Positions 27,808 through 36,250 of a stretch of 36,250 bases of DNA are shown here, one piece after another. Origin of the DNA: Deltaproteobacteria bacterium (GTDB lineage: Bacteria > Bdellovibrionota > Bacteriovoracia > Bacteriovoracales > Bacteriovoracaceae); the NCBI GenBank assembly GCA_006226755.1, contig SBGE01000308.1, positions 1 through 36,250 of the forward strand, given 5' to 3'. The position numbers and the translations under genes were made by a program. The notes under the pieces are model-generated. The model was given only the letters and a program-made list of their open reading frames with translations. It had not been told where the DNA came from and ran no database searches. The first letter of the stretch is position 1. Each line of letters begins with the position of its first letter.

Positions 27808-28821
27808 ATGAAATTTTTTATACTGATAAGCACATTGCTTGTCTGCCATTCTGTTTTTTCTCAAGATGCAGATTTGTTAGGTAGTGATTTTGAAAATCTA
27901 GATCCTACAACTTCTTTGTCACGCAATAGAACCCAAGTCGTCATGATGGGGAAAGTTGTAAACGGGCAAATTACGATTGCACATTTTAACGACGAGGATT
28001 TGCTTGGATTTGGTGAACAGTTAGGTTTTCCTCGTGATGATGATATGGGAAGAACGGCTGGACTAGTTGTTAATTACAGGCTTCAAACTGATGATGGTTC
28101 AATTGAAGTGGATCTTCAGAATTGGCTTTTTACCAGGTGGACTGGAAACGTCGATAACGAAGATGAACAAATTATAGAAGAGCTTTCGACCATTCAGATT
28201 CGCTCACGGCAATTTATAGATGGAGCTGATAATAAGTGGATTATTATCGGTTTCAGTTTTGCTAATTATATAGAAAGACCTTTTCTCATGGCCTTCCTTC
28301 AAGGCTTTGTACATGACATCAATTCGAATTCTGCAACTAGGTGGAATGTTAATCGTGATGGTAATTCAATTAACTTAGGCGGAATATTCGGCATTGGTGG
28401 CAAGTACGATATTTTAGATCATCGAAGTATCAATATCACAGCTTCTGGTGAACTCGAAATTCAACCCAATACTGACTTTTTGAATTATGGAAATGTCCGA
28501 ATTAGGGCATCGCTCGAACTACGCTGGGCTGCTTGGCAGACGACTGAAACTCCTCTCCTTCGAGTTAAGTTTTTTGCCGAGCAGATCCAGTATTTCAATG
28601 GAGATAGAGGAGGAGTCATCGGTGGAGAACTCTTTCTGGGGTTCAGTCTCGGGAGATTCTTTATTGAACCAGGGCTCTCTGTTACCAGATGGGTATCAAG
28701 GCAGGATGACTTTTATGAAGGTGATGCCTCTTGGAATATGGCCATTTTTATTCGAGTGACAATTGCACAGGATCGGGGTGATCGAGATCGTTATTTGTTT
28801 GAAACGGATGAATTGAATTAA
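27808..28821 (+). CDS. Secreted, probable outer-membrane beta-barrel protein
   Basis: Signal peptide MKFFILISTLLVCHSVFSQ; alternating beta-strand-like sequence (ASLELRWAAWQ, GGELFLGFSLGRFFIEPGLSVTRW). Confidence 0.72.
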   Translation: MKFFILISTLLVCHSVFSQDADLLGSDFENLDPTTSLSRNRTQVVMMGKVVNGQITIAHFNDEDLLGFGEQLGFPRDDDMGRTAGLVVNYRLQTDDGSIEVDLQNWLFTRWTGNVDNEDEQIIEELSTIQIRSRQFIDGADNKWIIIGFSFANYIERPFLMAFLQGFVHDINSNSATRWNVNRDGNSINLGGIFGIGGKYDILDHRSINITASGELEIQPNTDFLNYGNVRIRASLELRWAAWQTTETPLLRVKFFAEQIQYFNGDRGGVIGGELFLGFSLGRFFIEPGLSVTRWVSRQDDFYEGDASWNMAIFIRVTIAQDRGDRDRYLFETDELN

Positions 28822-29285
28822 TCTTTGGAAAACTGACAAACTTTGTAGTCATTGAGATTGAGATAGTCCTCTGTCTTCATAATGAAAGATTTGGTTAAGA
28901 GTCCTGCGTTGAAACAGATAATTTCATTTTGAACAATTGATTCATCCAAATAGAGATCATAGGGGAGAATCTGTCTTCCAAATGGAGGAAGAGCTCCACT
29001 TTCAACACCTGCTAAATTCATCAATTCTTCATGTGTAGCAAAGCGAAGTTTTTGGCTACCAAGAATCTTTCTTACTTTATTATTGTCAATCTGAAGTGCT
29101 GCAGAAATGACAAAGAGTCTATAGTCCGACTTATCTTTGAAGAGTATCGTTTTCCCACCATACTTGAGTTCTTCTCCTCGAGCCTCGGCCGATTCTTCAC
29201 AGGTTCGAGTTTCATGGTGATCGATTTCTCGGAAATCAATTTGATTTGACTCAAGGAGATGTCTAATTCTTTCAGTTATCGTCAT
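28818..29285 (-). CDS. YbaK/EbsC-like aminoacyl-tRNA deacylase
   Basis: HETRTCEESAEARG, GGKTILFKDKSDYRLFVISAALQIDNNKVRKILG, GVESGALPPFG. Confidence 0.85.
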   Translation of the reverse strand: MTITERIRHLLESNQIDFREIDHHETRTCEESAEARGEELKYGGKTILFKDKSDYRLFVISAALQIDNNKVRKILGSQKLRFATHEELMNLAGVESGALPPFGRQILPYDLYLDESIVQNEIICFNAGLLTKSFIMKTEDYLNLNDYKVCQFSKD

Positions 29286-30247
29286 ACTTGAAGTTCTTTA
29301 AGAGGGACTCTTCCTCTTAGAACAAACTCAATCATAGGTTCAGGTTTTGTGATGATTTTTCTGACTTTGCTATCCGGTTCATTGGAAAAACGAAGATGGT
29401 GCCAGGGAATCAGATCTTCATCTGGAGTTAAGATATCGATTATGTTTTGAATCTTTATTTCCATAATAGGATAGGCCGTTGTGAGGTGATTATCTTGAAT
29501 GGAAAACCAGCTATCTTTGGTTGGGATGAGAAATTGCTCACTCTCTTCTTCTATTAAAAAGCACTTAGTTTTATCATCTGATACTTCGAGTAATTCATCA
29601 GCATAATCTTTTTCAAAGCTGGTGACTTGGTAAACAAAAATACCGTCTCTATGTCTTGGACTCTCAGATTCTACAATTTCAGAGAGTTTTAGAGAGTTTC
29701 GTTGACCTTCTAGTAGAGGAATAAGATCACCATGACTTTCAATCGCGATAATAGATGTTCCAATTCTCTTCTTTGCTCGCTGAATTAGTTTTTGAGTTAA
29801 TGGAGTCGAGGGAAGATAAAGGAACATGAAATCGAAATCATCTTGCATTTCGAGGGCATCTCCTGATCTTACTCCATTTGATGGTAAATGAAGAGATCTT
29901 GCAGCTAGTTTCGCCGAGAGAACTCTAGATTCAACTTGTTCAATTCCTGTATATTTAACTTCAGGATAAAGGATTGAGAAAAGAAAAAAGGCCCTGAAGT
30001 ATCCAGCTCCTGGCTCAAAAAAATGAGTACCAGGTTGAGGGCTTAATGTCTCCATCATTGAATAATAGTCTCTGTAACTAGTGAGTAGAGCTCTTGTATC
30101 GAGTCCTGGATAACTATGCTCGAGATCAGAAGAACCTTCTTCAAATGTTAAACCGAAGACTTTATCAAGAAGCTGATCGACCTCTTCAGAGGAGAGGTCT
30201 TGATCATTAAGAATTTCAAGGATTGAGTGCTTTTCTAGTAGTGCCAT
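29282..30247 (-). CDS. Putative SAM-dependent methyltransferase-like protein
   Basis: THFFEPGAGYFRAFFLFSILYPEVKYTGIEQVESRVLSAKLAARSL resembles a Rossmann SAM-binding start; overlaps both neighbours. Confidence 0.55.
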   Translation of the reverse strand: MALLEKHSILEILNDQDLSSEEVDQLLDKVFGLTFEEGSSDLEHSYPGLDTRALLTSYRDYYSMMETLSPQPGTHFFEPGAGYFRAFFLFSILYPEVKYTGIEQVESRVLSAKLAARSLHLPSNGVRSGDALEMQDDFDFMFLYLPSTPLTQKLIQRAKKRIGTSIIAIESHGDLIPLLEGQRNSLKLSEIVESESPRHRDGIFVYQVTSFEKDYADELLEVSDDKTKCFLIEEESEQFLIPTKDSWFSIQDNHLTTAYPIMEIKIQNIIDILTPDEDLIPWHHLRFSNEPDSKVRKIITKPEPMIEFVLRGRVPLKELQV

Positions 30248-31152
30248 GGGAACCTGGAAAAATCCTGATCTCTCTTCTCTACAAAAGCATTTCTTCCTTC
30301 TACAGCTTCGTCAGTACCATAGGCGAGTCTTGTGGCCTCTCCTGCGAAAAGCTGTTGTCCGACCAATCCATCATCAGTCAGATTGAATCCGAATTTAAGC
30401 ATTCTCATCGCTGTCGGAGATTTAGAGTTCATGATCGCTGCCCATTCGAGAGCCACTTTTTCCAGATCTTTATGAGGAACGACTTTGTTGACCATTCCCA
30501 TTTCAAAAGCTTCTTGAGCAGAATAATTGAGGCCAAGAAAGAATATTTCACGTGCTCGTTTTTGTCCCACCATTTTGGCAAGGTAGGCTGATCCATAACC
30601 AGAGTCAAAACTGGCGACATCAGGATCTGTTTGTTTGAAAATGGCATGTTCTTGGGAGGCAATTGTCATATCGCAGACTACATGGAGAGAGTGTCCTCCT
30701 CCAACTGCCCAACCTGGAACAACGGCCATGACAATCTTTGGCATAAAACGAATCAGTCTTTGAACTTCAAGAATATGAAGCCTACCTAATCTCGCAGCAT
30801 CAATTCTTTCATCACTGGAGCTTTTGTAGTTCTCGTCAGAGCCTTCGTATTTATAACCATCTCGTCCTCTAATTCTCTGGTCTCCACCAGAGCAGAAGGC
30901 CCACCCTCCGTCTTTCGGTGAGGGACCGTTACCAGTCAAAAGAACGACTCCTACATCTGCGGCTTGCCTTGCGTGGTCGAGGGCTTGATAGAGCTCATCG
31001 ACAGTATTTGGTCTAAATGCATTTCGACATTCGGGCCGATTAAAAGCAACTCTTACCGTTCCTTGATGCTTGGCCCGGTGATAGGTGATGTCTTTAAAAT
31101 TAAAACCTTCAATTTCATTCCATTGTTCTGGGTCAAAAATATCACTGACCAT
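30235..31152 (-). CDS. menB: 1,4-dihydroxy-2-naphthoyl-CoA synthase
   Basis: RVAFNRPECRNAFRPNTVDEL, WAFCSGGDQRIRGRDGY, VPGWAVGGGHSLHVVCDMTIAS, DVASFDSGYGSAYLA, C-terminal RDQDFSRFPW. Confidence 0.95.
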   Translation of the reverse strand: MVSDIFDPEQWNEIEGFNFKDITYHRAKHQGTVRVAFNRPECRNAFRPNTVDELYQALDHARQAADVGVVLLTGNGPSPKDGGWAFCSGGDQRIRGRDGYKYEGSDENYKSSSDERIDAARLGRLHILEVQRLIRFMPKIVMAVVPGWAVGGGHSLHVVCDMTIASQEHAIFKQTDPDVASFDSGYGSAYLAKMVGQKRAREIFFLGLNYSAQEAFEMGMVNKVVPHKDLEKVALEWAAIMNSKSPTAMRMLKFGFNLTDDGLVGQQLFAGEATRLAYGTDEAVEGRNAFVEKRDQDFSRFPWHY

Positions 31153-31546
31153 TTGGTTGCTCCTCTTCAGTTTTATTCATCATATGTGTTGCAAATTGAT
31201 AAAAGGACATGAAAATTTGACGATCCCATGCTTCCGGAAGTTTCATTCCGTCCATAGCGACTCGCATACAGACGAGCCATTGATCTCTTTCGACTTTTCC
31301 AATGGGAAAAGGAAGATGTCTGGCCCGCATTCTGGGATGACCATATTTTTGTATATAGAGATCCGGACCACCAAACCAGCCTGAAAGAAACTCAAATAGT
31401 TTTTCGCGAGCAGTATCAAGACTTTTGGCATGTAGATCTCTAATCACTTTCATATTAGGATTAGAATCCATTTCATCATAAAACCTTTTCACAAGTTTTT
31501 TGACTCCTGACTCTTCTCCAATAATTTGATAAGGCGTTTCTTCCAT
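31142..31546 (-). CDS. Group II truncated haemoglobin
   Basis: MEETPYQIIGEESGVKKLVKRFYDEMD...FEFLSGWFGGPDLYIQKYGHPRMRARHLPFPIGKVERDQWLVCM. ATG 31546 overlaps upstream stop (TAATG); ORF track start 31651 is inside the upstream gene. Confidence 0.92.
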   Translation of the reverse strand: MEETPYQIIGEESGVKKLVKRFYDEMDSNPNMKVIRDLHAKSLDTAREKLFEFLSGWFGGPDLYIQKYGHPRMRARHLPFPIGKVERDQWLVCMRVAMDGMKLPEAWDRQIFMSFYQFATHMMNKTEEEQPNGQ

Positions 31547-32052
31547 TATTTTCCAGCTAGTCTGATCAACAATCCAACAATCGTATCTGCAGATTCTGGA
31601 TTTAGCTCTTTTTGATTGTTTGTAATAATTGGTCTGGCGAGTACTGTACATCCGACATGCTCAAGTTGTTGTCTCATTGCCTGACAAACTTTCAAACCAC
31701 CGCCACCACTGTGAGTTCCAACGACGGCAACTTTATCATTGAAAGCACCTCTCCAATCACTGCCAGTTCTTGAAACCCAAGCAATGGCATTGTTGACGAT
31801 AGGAGGAATTGAACCATTATATTCAGGAGCACAGAAAATCATGCCTTGTGAGTTACTTAAAATTTCAGTCAACTCTGCTGCTTTTTCTGGTACACCACTT
31901 TTTTCTTGGGGTGGTGTATAGACAGGCATAGGATACTCTTCAAGATTTACCAATACAGGTTTTGCACCCGCATTTGTCACAACTTTTTGAAGTTCTTTGG
32001 CCAGTTTTAGGTTATTTCCAGATGTGGCCGAGATAATTGCAATCTGAGTCAT
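31546..32052 (-). CDS. NAD(P)H-dependent FMN reductase family protein
   Basis: IAIISATSGNNLKLAKEL, MIFCAPEYNGSIPPIVNNAIAWVSR, GTHSGGGGLKVCQAMRQQL. Confidence 0.88.
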   Translation of the reverse strand: MTQIAIISATSGNNLKLAKELQKVVTNAGAKPVLVNLEEYPMPVYTPPQEKSGVPEKAAELTEILSNSQGMIFCAPEYNGSIPPIVNNAIAWVSRTGSDWRGAFNDKVAVVGTHSGGGGLKVCQAMRQQLEHVGCTVLARPIITNNQKELNPESADTIVGLLIRLAGK

Positions 32053-32161
32053 ATCTTTATACTCCTTTTTTTTTAGCTCTCTTTTTAAAACAAAGCGAAT
32101 GAATCGTCATCCGCGGAGCTTCTGTGTCAGCTCTTTGTTAAATTTCCTTTCATCTTGTGAG

Positions 32162-32211
32162 AATCCTTGTATTTTTGGAGGGTTAGAAGCTGTGCATTTT
32201 TTACAAGGATT
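32162..32211 (+). repeat. Perfect 10-bp inverted repeat in leader of the 32289 gene
   Basis: AATCCTTGTA (32162-32171) and TACAAGGATT (32202-32211), 30-nt loop. Confidence 0.6.
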
Positions 32212-32288
32212 TGGCCAAATCACTGTTGTTTCCCAAAATCATGGTAGCAATGGCTTATCAGACGGATATTTCTAAAAGGGAGAGAAAA

Positions 32289-32852
32289 ATGAAGACACTC
32301 GTGTTGGCCCTCATGGCCTTACCAATGCTGGCCTTTGGTCAGGAAATTATGCTTGATAAGAAAACAATTGATCTCGGTGCTTTGACTCAAGAAACTAACG
32401 CTGCGGCTAATGAGTTGGTTGCTATTAAAAGAACTGCAAAGACTCCAAAGAAAGTTGTTTTGAAATTCAAGATGAACTACATGGAAAAAAAATGTGTAGA
32501 GTTCGAAACAAAGCAGGAAGATATTCCTGAGTTTACTCAAGTTGTTTGTGTTCCAGGACTTGCTGGACAACATGACTGTGAAGAAAAAGTTTATGCGGGA
32601 CTTTTTAATGCTAAAACAGTTTGTGTAAAAGAAGGACTTGTTAGAAAAACTCTTTCTGAAGAGTTGAAATTGGATTTTGGTGGAGCCGTTGCTTTGTCTC
32701 CATCAGCTACTGAACTTTTCCAAATCAATATCAAGCAAAAGACAATCATGTCAGATGATTTTGAATTGGCCGGTAAAGCTCTAGATGCTGCTTCTCTTTA
32801 TGAAGTTAAGAAGAGTGCATTTGGAAATACTCTTAAGTTCAAAGCAAAATAA
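32289..32852 (+). CDS. Secreted protein of unknown function
   Basis: MKTLVLALMALPMLAFGQEI signal peptide; preferred ATG 32289 with GGGAGAG upstream. Confidence 0.72.
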   Translation: MKTLVLALMALPMLAFGQEIMLDKKTIDLGALTQETNAAANELVAIKRTAKTPKKVVLKFKMNYMEKKCVEFETKQEDIPEFTQVVCVPGLAGQHDCEEKVYAGLFNAKTVCVKEGLVRKTLSEELKLDFGGAVALSPSATELFQINIKQKTIMSDDFELAGKALDAASLYEVKKSAFGNTLKFKAK

Positions 32853-32878
32853 TCTGAAAAGAAATTTAATCAATGAAG

Positions 32879-32908
32879 AAGGCTCACTTTATGTGGGCCT
32901 TTTTTTAT
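32879..32908 (+). terminator. Rho-independent terminator
   Basis: AAGGCTCAC-TTTAT-GTGGGCCTT followed by T-run. Confidence 0.85.
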
Positions 32909-32909
32909 T

Positions 32910-33662
32910 CTAGAAATTAAAGCCAATAGATAACGTTGTTCGCTCTTGAGTATAGTTATTGTATCTGGTAGCTGTTCCTGTATAGATATCTAGCTTGACG
33001 TATTCCGCTCTAAAAACCAGTGCTTTCTGATAAGCGTAGAGAGGGTAGGCGAGACCTTTTCCGCCACCTAATGGAATGTAAAATACAACACCAATTGTTA
33101 ATTCATCACCTTCATAATTAACAGTAGTAATAGGTTTTTTGAAATAGAAACTATAGTTTACATCAGTATGATAACCTGTAGGATAGAGAACGATTTCTGG
33201 GTACACTTGAGTCGCATTATTAAATTCGAGTGAGTATTGATTCCACGGATCGAGATTTTTTAAATAAAAATATTCAGCAGATATTCGAATTCCTATTCGC
33301 TCCCAGAGAAGAGGAAATGTAAATCCAGTTTTTGCAATGTATTCCACCCACTTGTATTGATGTCCATCAGTATCTGAAGTTTGAAGTGAACCATCTGTAT
33401 ACTGTGCCTTGAGTTCCATATCAAACCAAGGGGGAATAAAAAAATACTGCCAGGTAAGTGCGTAACTCAGACCTTTTTGACTTTGTTCTTGTGGGATAAC
33501 AGATCCGAAATTTCTCGTTTCGACAAACTTGGTGGTTGCGTGACCCACTGTAAATTCGTAGCGTGAACGTGAAGGGAGTTTAGCCGCTTCTAGAGAAGAA
33601 GCTAAAAAATATAAGGTCATGAATGTGATAAGCCTGATAGGCTTCCCTGCCCACGTATTCAT
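32910..33662 (-). CDS. Probable outer-membrane beta-barrel protein
   Basis: 250 aa; signal-like N-terminus, beta-strand-rich, C-terminal aromatic ending TTLSIGFNF. Confidence 0.7.
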   Translation of the reverse strand: MNTWAGKPIRLITFMTLYFLASSLEAAKLPSRSRYEFTVGHATTKFVETRNFGSVIPQEQSQKGLSYALTWQYFFIPPWFDMELKAQYTDGSLQTSDTDGHQYKWVEYIAKTGFTFPLLWERIGIRISAEYFYLKNLDPWNQYSLEFNNATQVYPEIVLYPTGYHTDVNYSFYFKKPITTVNYEGDELTIGVVFYIPLGGGKGLAYPLYAYQKALVFRAEYVKLDIYTGTATRYNNYTQERTTLSIGFNF

Positions 33663-33776
33663 CTCTGTGATTTTACCATGCCAATGAAAATAATTCTTTT
33701 TGGGTAAGATTGCCTCTTTTGGTCAATTGTAAAGAAAAATTTAAATAAAAACAGCTATTTACGGTTAAAAATTGAC

Positions 33777-33804
33777 TAAAGTTGTCGGGTAAACCTTCCG
33801 AATA
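33777..33804 (+). promoter_or_regulatory. sigma28 (FliA)-like flagellar promoter
   Basis: TAAAGTT at 33777-33783 and CCGAATA at 33798-33804 (spacer 14), close to TAAAGTTT-N11-GCCGATAA. Confidence 0.5.
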
Positions 33805-33827
33805 GTTGATTGGGAAAGTTTGCTATT

Positions 33828-34661
33828 ATGAAATACAGTGTAGAGCCAAAAATTTCTGCACTTGTCGGACACTCGAGTCTTAAACAGAACTCCGCTAGGG
33901 TGGAGTCTTCTGTTGTTAAGATGTCGTCTGGCAAGCGTATCAACAAAGCCGCGGATGATGCGGCCGGGCTCTCTATCGCCTCCAAACTCAACTCCCAAAT
34001 CAAATCCATGTCTCAAGCAGTCAGAAACACCAATAACGCCGTGTCTATGGTCCAAGTGGCCGAGGGCGGTCTGTCAGAAGTTCAAGGCATTCTTTCCCGT
34101 ATGCGTGAACTAACCATCCAAGCAGCCAGTGATACTAACGGAGATACTGAAAGATCGTATCTAGGAAAAGAATTTGAACAAATGAAGGATGAAATCGCGC
34201 GTAACGCTGACTCTGTAAGATTCATGAAAAATAAATTTTTTGACGCCTCTATTGAAAAATTAACTATTCAGGCAGGTACCTCGAACTCAGAAAATGATGT
34301 GATTGAACTCGATATGAGAGAAATGGTCCAGACTTTGGATGCTCTAGGAATCTTTGATGCCAATCTTAGAACTCATATTTCGTCAGTCGCTTCTATTGAT
34401 AAGATTGATTACGCCATTAAATCTGTATCTGAATCAAGAGCGGTTCTAGGATCACTTCAGTCAAGACTGCAAACTGCAGCTTCTAATTTGAATAATCAAA
34501 AGGTCAACGCTGAATCAGCAAGATCAACCATTGAGGATCTAGATTATGCTCTGGAAGTGGCAACTTATGCCAAGTCTAAAGTCATGGAAAACGCTGCTAT
34601 TTCAGTCGTCGCTCACGTAAATACCGGTCCAGATGTCTTAGGACTTCTCCTCAAAGACTAG
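33828..34661 (+). CDS. Flagellin (atypical termini)
   Basis: KMSSGKRINKAADDAAGLSIASKLNSQIKSMSQAVRNTNNAVSMVQVAEGGLSEVQGILSRMRELTIQAASDTN and C-terminal SRLQTAASNLNNQKVNAESARSTIEDLDYALEVA. ATG 33828 preferred over TTG 33810. Confidence 0.9.
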   Translation: MKYSVEPKISALVGHSSLKQNSARVESSVVKMSSGKRINKAADDAAGLSIASKLNSQIKSMSQAVRNTNNAVSMVQVAEGGLSEVQGILSRMRELTIQAASDTNGDTERSYLGKEFEQMKDEIARNADSVRFMKNKFFDASIEKLTIQAGTSNSENDVIELDMREMVQTLDALGIFDANLRTHISSVASIDKIDYAIKSVSESRAVLGSLQSRLQTAASNLNNQKVNAESARSTIEDLDYALEVATYAKSKVMENAAISVVAHVNTGPDVLGLLLKD

Positions 34662-34679
34662 TCGATTTATAATATTCCT

Positions 34680-35213
34680 ATGAGAAAAGATCATAAGAGG
34701 GACCTGAAAACGGCCCCTAAAAAACTCCAAATCAAGGTTTGGCCGTTTTTTGCGGTTCTTGTTCTGTTTATGTTTTTTAAGCGCGACAGCCTTAAGGAAT
34801 TCTTTCCAGGGCTACGATCAGAAGATGTGGCCAAAGCCGCCCTCAAAGAAGACATGAGTATCCGACACCCTATCACTAAGCTTTATTTTGAGACATATAA
34901 GTTCGATGGGGCCCAGGAATTTGCTGATGAGTTTTGGAAGAAGTGTGAAGATAATCTAAATAATCAATCTAAGGCCAAAAGATGTGCTGAGTTTGTTAAA
35001 AACTTAATTGATCGAGAAGGAAGTAGGCCTGTCATAGCCAAGGCGATAACCGATCATTACTGCCTTGAAAGAAACTTCTCTCCATTTTGCAATGAAGTTT
35101 ATGCTTACTGGAAGGTGGATGATTCAGATTATTCTCTTCAGATTTTAGAGAGATCTTGTAAAGAGCTTGAAGATAAAGACGGTTGTCAAATTTCTCAAAA
35201 AATTATGGATTGA
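34680..35213 (+). CDS. Membrane-anchored Cys-rich protein
   Basis: TM segment VWPFFAVLVLFMFF then paired Cys (CLERNFSPFC, CKELEDKDGC); 18 nt after flagellin. Confidence 0.65.
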   Translation: MRKDHKRDLKTAPKKLQIKVWPFFAVLVLFMFFKRDSLKEFFPGLRSEDVAKAALKEDMSIRHPITKLYFETYKFDGAQEFADEFWKKCEDNLNNQSKAKRCAEFVKNLIDREGSRPVIAKAITDHYCLERNFSPFCNEVYAYWKVDDSDYSLQILERSCKELEDKDGCQISQKIMD

Positions 35214-36051
35214 AATCTGCAGTTGCTCCGACTGAATCAGTAACTCGAAGTTTGTCAGCAGTCGCTCTGTAATCAACTTTAACAACTGTTCCAAGACCTG
35301 TGACGTTGATTGATCTAATAGGAGCGACGTCTCCTGAAGCATTTGAAGCAAAAACCAAAATCTTGTTTAAATTCGAATCCAACACATAAAGTTCATTCCT
35401 TGAAACAGAGACAGCTGCATCAACAGGGGAGATCATTTGAGTGGCACCTCCGGCAAGTGTTCGTTTGATATCAGTTTGGTGCTCTGTCGTTTTCCCATCC
35501 ACGCAAGCTAATCGATTATAGAATGAAAGTCTGGCTTCGCTAGAGTGAATCACAATCAGTTGATTATTGGCTTCATCAAGAGAAACTGCACTTGCTGAAT
35601 CGAGATTGGTGGTATTCGTCAATCTTCCTGTCGGAGCGATATTTCCACCTTGATTTACCTTCCAGGAATAGATAGCTTTCGTTTCTCCAATTAGCCCTAG
35701 AATCATGTTATTTGTTGTGTCGAGATGAAGGTGATGAATCGTTCCATCAAGTCGAGTCTGATCTCCTGCATGATTGTATTTATGAGTTAGGGTGCCATCA
35801 AACCAACGTGTAAAAATGATTCTATCCATACCAAAAATTTCTAGGTTCCCATCTTCGCTGATATCTTTATTTTTAAGTGTGGCATTTGAATTGAAAAGAT
35901 CGTAGCAATTGGATCCTATCATTGATCCTCCTGAGGGCTGCCCATAAAGTTCAGCTTGGGAGTTACAGGTATCTATTTCTGCTTGAGAAGCAAAAGTTTG
36001 ACTCGTTAAAATTAAGAAAATGAAGATTCCTTTTTTCATTACTAACCTCAT
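35203..36051 (-). CDS. Secreted beta-propeller-like protein
   Basis: Signal peptide MKKGIFIFLILTSQTFASQ (alternative start 36039); repeated ...NQLIVIHS..., ...NELYVLDSNLNKILVFASNASGDVAPIRSI... NHL-like units. Confidence 0.7.
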   Translation of the reverse strand: MRLVMKKGIFIFLILTSQTFASQAEIDTCNSQAELYGQPSGGSMIGSNCYDLFNSNATLKNKDISEDGNLEIFGMDRIIFTRWFDGTLTHKYNHAGDQTRLDGTIHHLHLDTTNNMILGLIGETKAIYSWKVNQGGNIAPTGRLTNTTNLDSASAVSLDEANNQLIVIHSSEARLSFYNRLACVDGKTTEHQTDIKRTLAGGATQMISPVDAAVSVSRNELYVLDSNLNKILVFASNASGDVAPIRSINVTGLGTVVKVDYRATADKLRVTDSVGATADFNP

Positions 36052-36250
36052 GGAGTAGTCCCTGTACAGGTAAGTGAAGGCGTAGCAGTTGCTGCACCAT
36101 CAGTCACATCAAAGACACCTGTATGTGGACCAGACGGATTAGATCCACCTTTATATTCTACATCTACGGTACAGCTTGAGCCTGGAGTCAGCGTTCCCGT
36201 GCAAAAATCATTTAAAATAGACCATTTTGATCCTACCCCTGAAGATCTAG
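36048..36250 (-). CDS. C-terminal fragment of larger secreted protein with ASH/choice-of-anchor-D-like domain
   Basis: Open minus frame to edge: ...RSSGVGSKWSILNDFCTGTLTPGSSCTVDVEYKGGSNPSGPHTGVFDVTDGAATATPSLTCTGTTP*; LTPGSSCTVDVEY is typical of these domains; ATGA junction with the next gene. Confidence 0.6.
   Translation of the reverse strand, partial: RSSGVGSKWSILNDFCTGTLTPGSSCTVDVEYKGGSNPSGPHTGVFDVTDGAATATPSLTCTGTTP

Noticed and set aside
1-36250. CRISPR array, prophage, IS element, toxin-antitoxin or tRNA/rRNA genes
   Set aside because: No direct-repeat arrays, transposase/integrase motifs, recognisable TA pairs or RNA gene signatures seen on reading; a tRNAscan/Infernal run would confirm.

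Overview
This 36.25 kb, AT-rich, densely packed bacterial chromosomal segment looks like the Bdellovibrio/Bacteriovorax group. That placement is inferred from the histone-fold protein, flagellin style and many small secreted or lipoproteins; I did no search. I saw no IS elements, phage genes, CRISPR arrays, rRNAs or tRNAs. Recognisable genes include: DUF952, M14 carboxypeptidase, ABC substrate-binding lipoprotein, PaaZ-like fusion, acetyl-CoA hydrolase/transferase, a globin, GlpQ-like, FMN-binding glutamate-synthase-like, lytic transglycosylase, cytidine deaminase + CobW GTPase, bS21, NSUN/RsmB-type methyltransferase, a three-gene ABC-2 exporter, acylphosphatase, Ung, TonB-like, ClpP, a histone-fold protein, RMD1/DUF155, GGCT, ThpR, YbaK-like deacylase, MenB, truncated haemoglobin II, FMN reductase and an atypical flagellin. 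The most interesting observations are: (i) a two-gene unit with its own sigma70-like promoter and terminator, encoding an acidic-tailed 73-aa protein and a histone-fold protein with a lysine-rich N-terminal tail; (ii) an unannotated block at 19338-19823 with palindromes, a perfect DnaA box, a GGA-rich hairpin leader and a 56-aa ORF missed by the ORF track; (iii) a single-nucleotide frameshift in ung just after HPSPL, with the canonical C-terminus intact in the next frame; (iv) an overlapping FMN reductase / truncated haemoglobin / menB cluster plus a second globin elsewhere; (v) a cytidine deaminase overlapping a CobW-type metallochaperone GTPase.
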